The position numbers and the translations under genes were made by a program. A stretch of 55,814 nt of DNA from Gammaproteobacteria bacterium (lineage in GTDB: Bacteria > Pseudomonadota > Gammaproteobacteria > Eutrophobiales > Eutrophobiaceae). Under the pieces are notes generated by a model, which was not told the DNA's origin, did no database searches, and saw nothing but the letters and a program-made list of their open reading frames with translations. Of the stretch, positions 1 to 7,863 are shown one piece after another (within the stretch, counting starts at the first letter, position 1; each line of letters starts with the position of its first letter). The stretch covers positions 1 through 55,814 of the forward strand of contig JAJDUB010000025.1 in NCBI GenBank assembly GCA_022826885.1. The letters are read 5' to 3'.

Positions 1-548
1 GCTTCTTCACCCAGGGTCACGTCAACAAAGCCTTCAAGTTCCTGTGACGGCTTGGCGGTGATGAAATGCACCAACCCGCCCGTGGAGTTGCGTCCGAACA
101 AGGTGCCCTGCGGGCCGCGTAACACTTCCGCACGTTCGATATCAAACAGGCCAAAGCGTGTAGTGGTGTTTGAACTCTGGTAGCCCTCGTCTATATACAG
201 GGCCACCGGTGATTCCTAATTCGCCAGGAAGTCGTTCTGGCCGACGCCACGAATGACGAATGAATTAATCGCGCCGCCGCCGTAACCGGTCAGTTCGAGG
301 CCGGGGGTTTGCGCAACAATATCTTTGGATTCAATCATACCCAGCCTGGACAGCTGCTCACCGCTGAATGCCGTCACCGACACGCCGATGTCCTGCAGGT
401 TCTGCTCGCGTTTTTGTGCCGTAACAACAACTTCTTCCAGTAGCGCGGCATGTATGGCGCCTGAGGTCAGAGTGAGTAGGGAAACTGCTGCAATACGGGT
501 GAACAGGCTTGACTGCCGAATGTTCAGTAATTCCAGGGGATTATCCAT
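1..548 (-). pseudogene. TonB-dependent receptor, 5' part, interrupted by in-frame TAG; runs off the window
   Basis: Outer-membrane receptor for uptake of a scarce ligand. From ATG at 548 (GGAG eight bases upstream) the protein has a signal peptide ending near SGAIHA, then a TonB box/plug start (EEVVVTAQKREQ). The plug continues (FVIRGVGQNDFLAN) until a TAG at 218-216. The same frame stays open from there to base 1 and still encodes a conserved plug (ERAEVLRGPQGTLFGRNSTGG), so one base change (CAG to TAG would restore Gln) explains the break. Known: this family needs the full plug and barrel to work. Inference: recently inactivated pseudogene, or an amber codon suppressed in the host; a sequencing error is also possible. 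Two tandem promoter modules lie upstream (680-709, 766-796). Confidence 0.85.
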
Positions 549-679
549 TAATTTTTCTCCGGGTGAAGAAGTAGATCGGGGCCATTCCACGTATATTGTC
601 TAAATTGAGCCTTGATATAAATTGTTTGTGTACACATGATATCACAGGGATAGTTTATGTAAATCCGTTTGTAGTTCAA

Positions 680-709
680 GAATATAGGCCAAAATATAGT
701 TTTTTCAAA
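680..709 (-). promoter_or_regulatory. Promoter module copy 1, reading toward the TonB receptor
   Basis: On the minus strand a -10 TATATT (686-681) is preceded at 17 bases by TTTGAA (or TTGAAA at 16). The spacer is nearly identical to those of the modules at 766-796 and 7,723-7,754, including the core TTGGCCTATATT (TGGCCTATATT shared by all). It lies about 130 bases before the receptor ATG. Conserved spacer bases suggest a regulator site overlapping the promoter. Confidence 0.6.
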
Positions 710-765
710 TAAATATTATTAATTTATCAGCAATAATTACTATACAGCTTAAGTACATTCCCAGA

Positions 766-796
766 GAATATAGGCCAGAATATTGTTTTTTGCAAG
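766..796 (-). promoter_or_regulatory. Promoter module copy 2, reading toward the TonB receptor
   Basis: Minus strand: -35 TTGCAA (795-790), 17-base spacer, -10 TATATT (772-767). It is a near-exact repeat of copy 3 before the VOC gene at 7,864 and lies 86 bases upstream of copy 1. The spacer contains a short inverted repeat (AATAT, 8 bases, ATATT). Tandem promoters, or a duplicated operator, for the receptor gene are inferred. Confidence 0.6.
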
Positions 797-827
797 TTTT
801 CTAATTCTGTATATCTCCGCAATTCAA

Positions 828-985
828 TTAACGCGGCTGCATTCGGACCGCGCCATCCAGTCGAATGCATTCTGCATTCAGGTAATCGTTCTCGGCGATA
901 AACACCGACAAATGAGCGATTTCAGCGGGCTTGCCCAGGCGCTGGGGATATTCCTCGGGCACCAGGGCGCACAATAGTCTTGCAA
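828..985 (-). pseudogene. C-terminal remnant of a short-chain dehydrogenase
   Basis: The minus-strand frame ending at 828 reads YPQRLGKPAEIAHL then YLNAECIRLDGAVRMQPR, the classic end of 3-hydroxyacyl-CoA dehydrogenase type SDRs (17-beta-HSD10-like). Upstream of about 985 the frame (RAPQEFARLL) no longer looks like the family and the DNA becomes the PQQ dehydrogenase fragment on the other strand. Only about the last 50 residues survive; cofactor and catalytic motifs are gone. Read as a deletion or recombination remnant. Confidence 0.7.
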
Positions 986-2379
986 ACTCCTGGGGGGCGC
1001 GCGTAAACCGCGGAGTTGCCGTTGAGAATAACAGGGTTTTTGTTGCCACTCCCGACTGCCGCCTTATTGCATTGGACGCTGTAAAGGGTACTCAAATCTG
1101 GGAAGAATTGACCTGCGATCCAGCGCAGGAATATACCATCACCGGTGCGCCCAGGGCCGCAAAAGGCAAGGTTTTTATCGGTAATGGGGCATCCGATTTT
1201 GGTTCCCGCGGATATGTCTCCGCTTATGATGCAGACACCGGCAAATTGATTTGGCGTTTCTGGAACGTGCCGGGAAATCCGGCGCTGGGCTATGAAAACG
1301 AAACTGTCAAAATGGCGGCTGAAACCTGGGCCGATGGCTGGGCAAAAAATGGCGGCGGCAGTGCCTGGGATGCGATTGTTTTTGACGAAGAATTGGACCA
1401 CCTCTATTTCGGGACCGATAGCGCCATACCATACGATCCGTCGGAGCGCAGCCCGGGCGGTGGTGATAATCTGTTTACCAACTCGATTGTTGCGGTGGAT
1501 GCGGATACCGGTGAATACAAATGGCATTATCAGACAGTTCCAAATGATGCGTGGGATTACAATGCCACCAACCACATAATACTTGCCGATTTGAAATTCT
1601 ACGGCAGGCATCGCAAGGTCTTGATGCAGGCTCCCAAAAATGGTTTCTTTTATGTTATCGACCGGGTAACCGGCGAGTTGTTGTCTGCGAAACCGTATAT
1701 CGGAGTAACCTGGGCCTCTCATATTGATATGAAAACGGGTCGGCCGGTTGAAAACCCCGGCGCCCGTTATTATAAAAATGAGGACTTGAAGGCAGAGGTT
1801 ATCCCCTCGTTGCTCGGTGCCCACAACTGGCACCCAATGAGCTACAGCCAATACACGAGGCTGGTATATATCCCGGCACACGAATTTAAAAGTACTTACC
1901 ATCTGAAACCGGATTCCCTGTTTGGCGGAATGCTGTTTAATTATTACGGTGATGATATGGCCGAAGAAGGGTTGCACCTCAAGCCGGGTCTTGAGGGTAA
2001 AATCGGCCGGCTTATTGCCTGGGATCCGCTGAAAGGCGAAGCCAGGTGGCAGGTAGATCACGTTTTACCGATGAACGGCGGCGTAATGTCAACTGCCGGA
2101 AACCTGGTTTTTCAGGGCACTGCGGTTGGAGGTTTCCATGCCTTCTCGGCGGATACCGGAAAGCAATTGTGGTCCTATAACGTACAGGCATCGGTACAGG
2201 CCCCGCCGATTACCTACAGCGTGGACGGCAAGCAATACGTACTGGCTTCCGCAGGTGCAGGTGGTGTTGCCCGTATCATGGTGCCGCTCTACGGTACGGG
2301 AGACAAGGCTTTAGGTCCCAGCAGACTCATTGCGTTTACGCTTGACGGCAAGAGTGAGTTGCCGGAACCGGTGGGTTAA
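986..2379 (+). pseudogene. PQQ-dependent alcohol dehydrogenase, N-terminally truncated copy
   Basis: Eight-bladed quinoprotein propeller related to methanol/ethanol dehydrogenases. Homology to the intact paralogue at 3,937-6,057 begins abruptly at SWGARVNRGVAV (about 988), so the signal peptide and roughly the first 130 residues are missing. No convincing start or ribosome site exists for what remains. The body is intact: GGGDNLF, DAWDYNATNH (catalytic Asp codon 1,555-1,557), QAPKNGFFYV, ending SRLIAFTLDGKSELPEPVG. There is no C-terminal cytochrome domain, and the stop at 2,377 lies where an unrelated flavin-reductase fragment begins. Two residues after the catalytic Asp it has Asn, whereas the intact copy has Asp. 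Non-functional gene fragment, probably from an old duplication; without a signal peptide it could not reach the periplasm. Confidence 0.8.
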
Positions 2380-2998
2380 CTTGGTTTTTAATATGGAAGC
2401 CACGGCTGATCTGATTCTGCAGCAAAGCCCGGATGCTGTCGTTATTGCAACGGGTTCCACCCCAAGAATCGAACCTTTTTCACATCTTCCCCCAATCAAT
2501 GGATTGGAGAACGGCAATGTAGTAAACGTTCGCGATGTGCTCGATGGCAAAATAGTGATTGGACAAAATGTCGTCGTGTATTGCGGGGAATACCATTTTC
2601 AAGGCGTGACAGTGGCGGATACGATGCTCGACCAGGGTAAAACTGTAGAGATTGTAACACCGACAATTGCTCCTGCGCCTCATGGACTGGCGGAAGGAAT
2701 GACCTGGGAGGTGATTAATATGCGGTTGCACCAGAAGAACATACAAAACATCAGGGTCTTGAGCGCTGTTACGGATTTTGCAGACGGCCTTGTCAAGGGA
2801 ATAAATGTATTTAACGAAGTTCCGTTTGAGATTCCCTGCGATACCTTGATCAGCTCGTTCGGAGGCGTGGCAGATGAGTCTCTTTACTTCGCACTGAAAG
2901 GGGAAGTAGCTGAACTGCATCGTATAGGTGATTGTGTTACACCCCGGAGGGCAGAGAACGCGATTTATGACGGAGCAAAACTGGGAAGGCTGATTTAA
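2372..2998 (+). pseudogene. C-terminal fragment of NADH:flavin oxidoreductase (Old Yellow Enzyme / dienoyl-CoA reductase type)
   Basis: The frame reads VNLVFNMEATADL, SPDAVVIATGSTPR, then an NAD-binding segment and the ending SLYFALKGEVAELHRIGDC, typical of the FAD/NAD(P)-binding C-terminal domain of 2,4-dienoyl-CoA reductase and trimethylamine-dehydrogenase-like enzymes. The N-terminal FMN barrel and the 4Fe-4S cysteines, about 450 residues in the family, are absent. The frame overlaps the end of the PQQ fragment and the first ATG (2,393) has no ribosome site. It ends 40 bases before the EthD gene, so it may have been the first gene of that operon before truncation. Confidence 0.75.
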
Positions 2999-3038
2999 TC
3001 AGCAAACTCGCAGCCGAGAGTATGTCTCGGGAGGAAGC

Positions 3039-3893
3039 ATGACGATAGTAAACCCCGGTCCATGGGTTGACCCTGAGAATACGGAACCGGAACCCTGGCG
3101 CACACAGGGCGGCATTGTAAAATTTTTTGAATTTCCGGTTCGAATTCCACAAATGTCACGCCGGGCATTCCATCTCTATTGGCAAAAGCACCACTCTCCA
3201 AATGTAATGAACGTCACGGCATTTGCACAGTTTATGCGCAAGTACAATTCAGGACATGTTTATCCTGAGCCTGTCGCCGGATTGCCGGATCATTATCAGC
3301 AGAACACGCCTTTCGAGGGGGCAGCCGAGGTCTGGATAAACAGCCTGGGCGAAGTGGGCGACTGGTTAGGGCAATCTACATATGAAGAATTGATACAACC
3401 CGATGAACCACGCTTTATATCACAAAATGGCGACAATGAGATTATCGTCTCAAAGGAGGAACGGCTTTACGAACCCATCCCGGACATGATGGAAAACCTG
3501 TTAACAAAAGTATATGTCCTGGTAAGGAAAAAAGCGGAAGATGACTATGATCGATTTCACTCTGCCGTCAGTGAACTGGGCAAGTTGATTCTTGAGCAGG
3601 CAGCTCTTGAAAACCATCTCGAGAAGTTTGTTATTAGTCATAAACTTCGTGAACCTCATCCCGAAGGTCTCATGTTCGACAACATAGATGCTGTTCTGGA
3701 ACTGTGGTTTAAGGACAGGGATGCAGTTCAAGGGTTCTTTTCAGAACAGGACTACATGGAGAAAATTCTTCCGTATGAGAAAGTTATCTTCGACATGGAT
3801 AGTGTCAGGGCGGTCGTGGTAAAGATGCGCGTCGTGCACGATGAGTTTTCCTTCCAACCGAGTACAACTCAGCCGTTGACCTTTCAATGGTGA
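3039..3893 (+). CDS. EthD-domain protein, two ferredoxin-like repeats
   Basis: 284-residue soluble protein built of two EthD-like dimeric alpha-beta halves (about residues 25-130 and 150-275). The first half carries RRAFHLYWQKHHSP, the second a YDRFHSA segment. A strong GGGAGGAAGC site sets the ATG. Known: EthD-type proteins accompany ether or aromatic degradation genes and some relatives are decarboxylases or dehydratases; most have no assigned reaction. It is followed after 43 bases by the intact PQQ dehydrogenase and the MDR reductase, so a role in the same oxidation pathway is inferred. No signal peptide, so it acts in the cytoplasm. Confidence 0.75.
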   Translation: MTIVNPGPWVDPENTEPEPWRTQGGIVKFFEFPVRIPQMSRRAFHLYWQKHHSPNVMNVTAFAQFMRKYNSGHVYPEPVAGLPDHYQQNTPFEGAAEVWINSLGEVGDWLGQSTYEELIQPDEPRFISQNGDNEIIVSKEERLYEPIPDMMENLLTKVYVLVRKKAEDDYDRFHSAVSELGKLILEQAALENHLEKFVISHKLREPHPEGLMFDNIDAVLELWFKDRDAVQGFFSEQDYMEKILPYEKVIFDMDSVRAVVVKMRVVHDEFSFQPSTTQPLTFQW

Positions 3894-3936
3894 GGCCCAG
3901 GCAACTGTCCAACACGGTTTTCTGGACATAGCGGGT

Positions 3937-6057
3937 ATGAAGTGTAATAAAAAATCGCACTTTACCATTTCAGTTCTTCTGATTACGTTTAGCCTCAATG
4001 GTCTTTCATGGGCGGATATCCCTGGCAATGTCACTCGGGACATGGCTTTATATGTCGATAGGCACCCCGGAGACTGGCTGTTGTACGGCCGTGATTATGG
4101 ACAGCAGCGTTACAGCCCGCTTGATCAGATAAATACCAGTAATGTACCGGAGCTGGGCCTGGCCTGGGCAACTGATGTGCCCAGTAGCGATGGTCTTCTG
4201 GCTACTCCAATTGTTATTGATAACGTGATTTACCTCAGCGGTTCTTTTTCACAGGTTTTTGCCTTCGATGCTAAAACGGGTACACAGCTTTGGCATTATG
4301 ATCCAAGGGTACGTCGCGGCGCATCCATATTCAGTTCTTGGGGAGTGCGTTCCAATCGTGGAGTCGCGGTCTGGGAGGGAAAGGTGTACGTGGGAACAGG
4401 CGATTGCAGATTGATTGCGATTAACGCGGCAACGGGAAAATCGGTATGGGAAACACAGGTCTGTGACCCTGAGGATAATTATGGAATTACGGGCGCGCCA
4501 CATGTTGCAGAAGGTACGGTTTTTATGGGTAATGCCGGTTCAGAGCATGGTGCTCGAGGTTATGTTTCTGCATTTAATGCGGACACAGGCGATGAAAAAT
4601 GGCGCTTCTACACGGTACCGGGCGACCCGGCAAAGGGATATGAAAATAAACAGCTTGAGATGGCTGCAAAGACATGGACGGGAGATGCGCCCTGGAAATT
4701 TGGCGGTGGCGTAGTTTGGGATGCCATGACCTATGACCCGGAATTTAATTCTCTCTATATCGGTACTGCCTGTGGTATTCCCTGGGATTACAGCAAGAGA
4801 AGTCCCCGAGGTGGTGACAACCTGTTCATGTGTTCGATTGTCGCGCTGGATGCAGAGATCGGTGAATATAAATGGCATTACCAGACCGTTCCCCGGGATG
4901 CGTGGGATTATGACGCGGCGATGCATATGATTCTTGCCGATTTGACTATTGATGGTGTTGAGAAAAAAGTGCTCATGCAAGCGCCCAAAAATGGCTTTTT
5001 TTATGTATTGGACCGGGAAACGGGTGAACTGATATCGGCGAATAATTACGTAAAAGTAACCTGGGCCAGGGAAATTGATTTAATAACCGGTAGACCCGTC
5101 GAAATTCCCGGTGCGCGTTATTACGAAAACAAGGATGGGAAAGCAACTGTCTATCCAACATCTTTCGGCGCGCACTGCTGGCATGCTATGAGCTACAGCC
5201 CCGGGACCGGTTTAGTGTATATACCGGTTATAGATTTCCCCACTACGTTTACTGTCACTGATTCGCCAGCTTTCATAGGCATGGAGCTGGAAGTCGAGTT
5301 ATACGGATATACTCGTGAAACTCCTCCTCCCATGGGGAGCGGTAAACTGATTGCCTGGGATCCGCTGACCCAATCTCCAAGGTGGCAGATAGATTATCCG
5401 TATCCATTTAATGGTGGCGTGTTATCAACAGCAGGGAATCTGATAATACAGGGGACAGCGACGGGTGAAGTAAAAATATATTCCGATGATATGGGTAATC
5501 TATTGTGGTCTGCGAAAACCGGTTCTGCGATACAGGCACCACCCGTGAGCGTCCTGATTGATGGGAAACAGCATATAATAGTGGCCGCTGGATGGTCGGG
5601 AGCATCCCGTACCGTTACTCCTGAAATTGGTGCTTCAATGGATGCACGTGGTCCATCGCGATTATTTGCCCTTAAGTTAAATGCAAGCCATCCGTACCCA
5701 GTAAATGAACCGGAAATACCATTTGCAAAACCCCCACGCAAGGTTTCGGCATCTGATGATGAAATCAGGAAAGGAGAAGCGCTCTTTAATGCACATTGCT
5801 CCTTATGTCATGGATTCTACGCAGCAGGTGGTGGTTACGGTAGTTCCATTCATGATTTGCGCAGGATAAATGAAGCTACCTATGACCGTTGGTTCAATAT
5901 CGTTCTGGAAGGTGAAAGAAATGCCTTGGGAATGCCCTCATTCGGGGATTACCTGGGTAAACAGGAGGCGGGGTATTTACTGGAGTATGTAATATCCCGT
6001 GGATGGGAAGAGTACGGAAAAGAGAATGTCGGAGATCAACACGGATTCCATCGATGA
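3937..6057 (+). CDS. PQQ-dependent alcohol dehydrogenase with C-terminal cytochrome c domain
   Basis: Periplasmic quinohaemoprotein (706 residues) that oxidises an alcohol and passes electrons through its own haem. Signal peptide with cleavage likely after SLNGLSWA (residue 26). The propeller carries GDCRLIAINAATG, RGGDNLF and the active-site string DAWDYD with Asp324 as catalytic base. Asp326, two residues on, is the extra carboxylate known from lanthanide-dependent XoxF and PedH; calcium enzymes have Ala or Ser there. The vicinal Cys pair of methanol dehydrogenase is replaced around SSWGVRSNRG. A haem c motif CSLCH sits at 621-625 with a likely distal Met (GMPSFGDYLG). Its TGA overlaps the ATG of the MDR gene. 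Substrate unknown; the paralogous fragment upstream suggests a local duplication. PQQ synthesis genes are not in the window. Confidence 0.9.
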   Translation: MKCNKKSHFTISVLLITFSLNGLSWADIPGNVTRDMALYVDRHPGDWLLYGRDYGQQRYSPLDQINTSNVPELGLAWATDVPSSDGLLATPIVIDNVIYLSGSFSQVFAFDAKTGTQLWHYDPRVRRGASIFSSWGVRSNRGVAVWEGKVYVGTGDCRLIAINAATGKSVWETQVCDPEDNYGITGAPHVAEGTVFMGNAGSEHGARGYVSAFNADTGDEKWRFYTVPGDPAKGYENKQLEMAAKTWTGDAPWKFGGGVVWDAMTYDPEFNSLYIGTACGIPWDYSKRSPRGGDNLFMCSIVALDAEIGEYKWHYQTVPRDAWDYDAAMHMILADLTIDGVEKKVLMQAPKNGFFYVLDRETGELISANNYVKVTWAREIDLITGRPVEIPGARYYENKDGKATVYPTSFGAHCWHAMSYSPGTGLVYIPVIDFPTTFTVTDSPAFIGMELEVELYGYTRETPPPMGSGKLIAWDPLTQSPRWQIDYPYPFNGGVLSTAGNLIIQGTATGEVKIYSDDMGNLLWSAKTGSAIQAPPVSVLIDGKQHIIVAAGWSGASRTVTPEIGASMDARGPSRLFALKLNASHPYPVNEPEIPFAKPPRKVSASDDEIRKGEALFNAHCSLCHGFYAAGGGYGSSIHDLRRINEATYDRWFNIVLEGERNALGMPSFGDYLGKQEAGYLLEYVISRGWEEYGKENVGDQHGFHR

Positions 6058-7073
6058 TTGAGAGTAATGAAGTTCACATGATCAAGCGGCCCAAAGGTAA
6101 GGTCACGCGTGATTGCTTTGACATAGTCAGAACAGAAATATCAACGCCCCAGGAAAAACAGGTCCTCGTAAGGAATTTATGGATGTCAGTGGATCCGTAT
6201 ATGCGTCTGTTGATGCAGGAAGATACGGAGAGTAGTACGGAAACGCTTGGACCGGGCGAAGTTTTCGTCGGGGGGGCTGTTGGCGAAGTTATCGAGTCCA
6301 GGTATTCGGGCTTGCAACCCGGAGATTTCGTGCTGAGTGATTGCGGTTGGCGCGAGTACTTTATAGCTGCTGCGGAAACATTGGTGAAAGTTGACCCCTC
6401 ACTTGTACCTCTCCGAACCTACCTTGGCGTAGCCGGCCTGACTGGCATGACCGCCTGGACCGGGCTTCTTAAAATCGGGCAGCCCAGGAGTGGTGAAACC
6501 GTATTTGTATCCGCGGCATCAGGTGCAGTCGGTTCAATCGTCTGCCAACTGGCCAGGTTCAACGGATGTTACGTTGCGGGTTGTGCCGGAACGGATGCCA
6601 AGGTGGACTGGCTCAGGAACACCATAGGGATTGATACAGCATTTAATTATCGGCAGACGCCTGATGTCGGAAAGGCGATGGCCGGGGCATGCCCGGATGG
6701 AATCGATGTTTACTTTGAAAATGTGGGCGGAGAGCAACTGGAAGCCGCTTTCGATAATATGAATGACTTTGGCCGTGTGGCCCTGTGCGGCATGGTCGCT
6801 GCTTACGACAATAACAAAACCCTTGGCCCCGGAAATCTGATTGAAGTCGTCTTGAAATCGCTTCGGGTGCAAGGGTTCGATGTCACAAACCCGGTTTACT
6901 GGAATGAATATCCCAAATTCCTGAAGGAAGTGGCACCGTTAATTTCCGATGGAACACTCAAATGGAAGGAAACCGTGTATGAGGGTATCGAAAAGGCGCC
7001 GGACGCGCTTATTGCATTAATGTCAGGCGACAATTTTGGCAAGATGCTGGTGAAATTGGCGGATATTGATTAA
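6054..7073 (+). CDS. NADP-dependent MDR oxidoreductase (CurA / prostaglandin reductase family)
   Basis: Zinc-free medium-chain reductase of 339 residues, usually reducing alpha,beta-unsaturated ketones or aldehydes. Key strings: MSVDPYMRLLM near the N-terminus, GLTGMTAWTGL, the Rossmann motif AASGAVGSIVCQLA, and DVYFENVGGE. I start it at ATG 6,054, which overlaps the PQQ dehydrogenase stop as ATGA, implying translational coupling; the longer frame from 6,003 adds unrelated residues. Context suggests it reduces an enal or enone arising from the alcohol oxidised by the upstream enzyme (inference). Confidence 0.88.
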   Translation: MIESNEVHMIKRPKGKVTRDCFDIVRTEISTPQEKQVLVRNLWMSVDPYMRLLMQEDTESSTETLGPGEVFVGGAVGEVIESRYSGLQPGDFVLSDCGWREYFIAAAETLVKVDPSLVPLRTYLGVAGLTGMTAWTGLLKIGQPRSGETVFVSAASGAVGSIVCQLARFNGCYVAGCAGTDAKVDWLRNTIGIDTAFNYRQTPDVGKAMAGACPDGIDVYFENVGGEQLEAAFDNMNDFGRVALCGMVAAYDNNKTLGPGNLIEVVLKSLRVQGFDVTNPVYWNEYPKFLKEVAPLISDGTLKWKETVYEGIEKAPDALIALMSGDNFGKMLVKLADID

Positions 7074-7157
7074 CTAATCCGGGTAGAATTGCAAAATCCC
7101 GATTTCTGCATATAAACCTTTGCATGTTTTCAACACTGCAATACCGGGATATCTCTG

Positions 7158-7568
7158 TTACTCGTATGCCCCTATACCGGCTTTATAGGCATTAGATTCA
7201 ATAATGATGAGCTCACGAAACCCGTTGCGAATTTCCCATCTCCCGGTAAAACCCTTTGGCACGATGAAGCTGTCGCCAACATTGAATTCCTGTGGCGAAC
7301 CACCTTTTTCAGTGAGGATGGCTGTCCCATTCAGCACCTGGACAAACTGATCGAAAGGGTGTTCCTCTACCAGCAGGATGCCGTCATCCCCCTGCCAAAC
7401 AAAGGCGATGAACTCACCATCAAATAACTGGGCTTCCGAGGTATTCTGGAGCCCTTTCAGTATTAATTCATCGGGAAGCGTGTTGGCTTCGAGGCCTTCA
7501 CCGGCCAGCTTACCCCCGTCCAGGCGGATTGGTATTGTATTGCGTGTGGATTGTCCAGAATTTGTCAT
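7158..7568 (-). CDS. Small cupin-domain protein
   Basis: 136-residue single-domain cupin. The frame has VEEHPFDQFVQVLNGTAIL followed by VGDSFIVPKGFTGRWEI, matching the two conserved cupin motifs of the ethanolamine-utilisation EutQ-like/DUF861 group. Start chosen at 7,568, where GAGGATGAAGCT precedes the ATG; the frame extends 18 codons further without a ribosome site. It points against its neighbours, converging on the MDR gene. Such proteins may bind small acids or sugars or act as isomerases; no reaction can be assigned. Confidence 0.75.
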   Translation of the reverse strand: MTNSGQSTRNTIPIRLDGGKLAGEGLEANTLPDELILKGLQNTSEAQLFDGEFIAFVWQGDDGILLVEEHPFDQFVQVLNGTAILTEKGGSPQEFNVGDSFIVPKGFTGRWEIRNGFRELIIIESNAYKAGIGAYE

Positions 7569-7722
7569 AGCTTCATCCTCTGCTTCTGTAGGGTGATTCG
7601 AATCGATAATATAATAAGCCAATGGCCTATAAATAGCATGTCTTCTTTAATTTATCTAAGAGCTTATTGATAAATTACAAAGTCGGTCAAACAAAATCAA
7701 ATAGATAAAAATCTTTTGGTAA

Positions 7723-7754
7723 CTTGCAAAAAACATTATTCTGGCCTATATTTC
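7723..7754 (+). promoter_or_regulatory. Promoter module copy 3, reading toward the VOC operon
   Basis: Plus strand: TTGCAA (7,724-7,729), 17-base spacer, TATATT (7,747-7,752), a good sigma-70 layout about 110 bases before the VOC start. The whole 30-base module is nearly identical to copies 1 and 2 before the broken TonB receptor, suggesting one regulator controls both. Confidence 0.65.
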
Positions 7755-7863
7755 CTTCTGATGTAGTGAGACCAGGAACTTTCAGGTATTGCAAACAGGT
7801 ATCTGACTTCCGGTCACATTTGCGCGCAGTAACGTTTTAATAATATATCAGGGTGTGAAAACA

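Noticed and set aside
922..2061. 379-codon open frame on the minus strand
   Set aside because: It lies antisense to a clear PQQ dehydrogenase body and its translation shows no family features.
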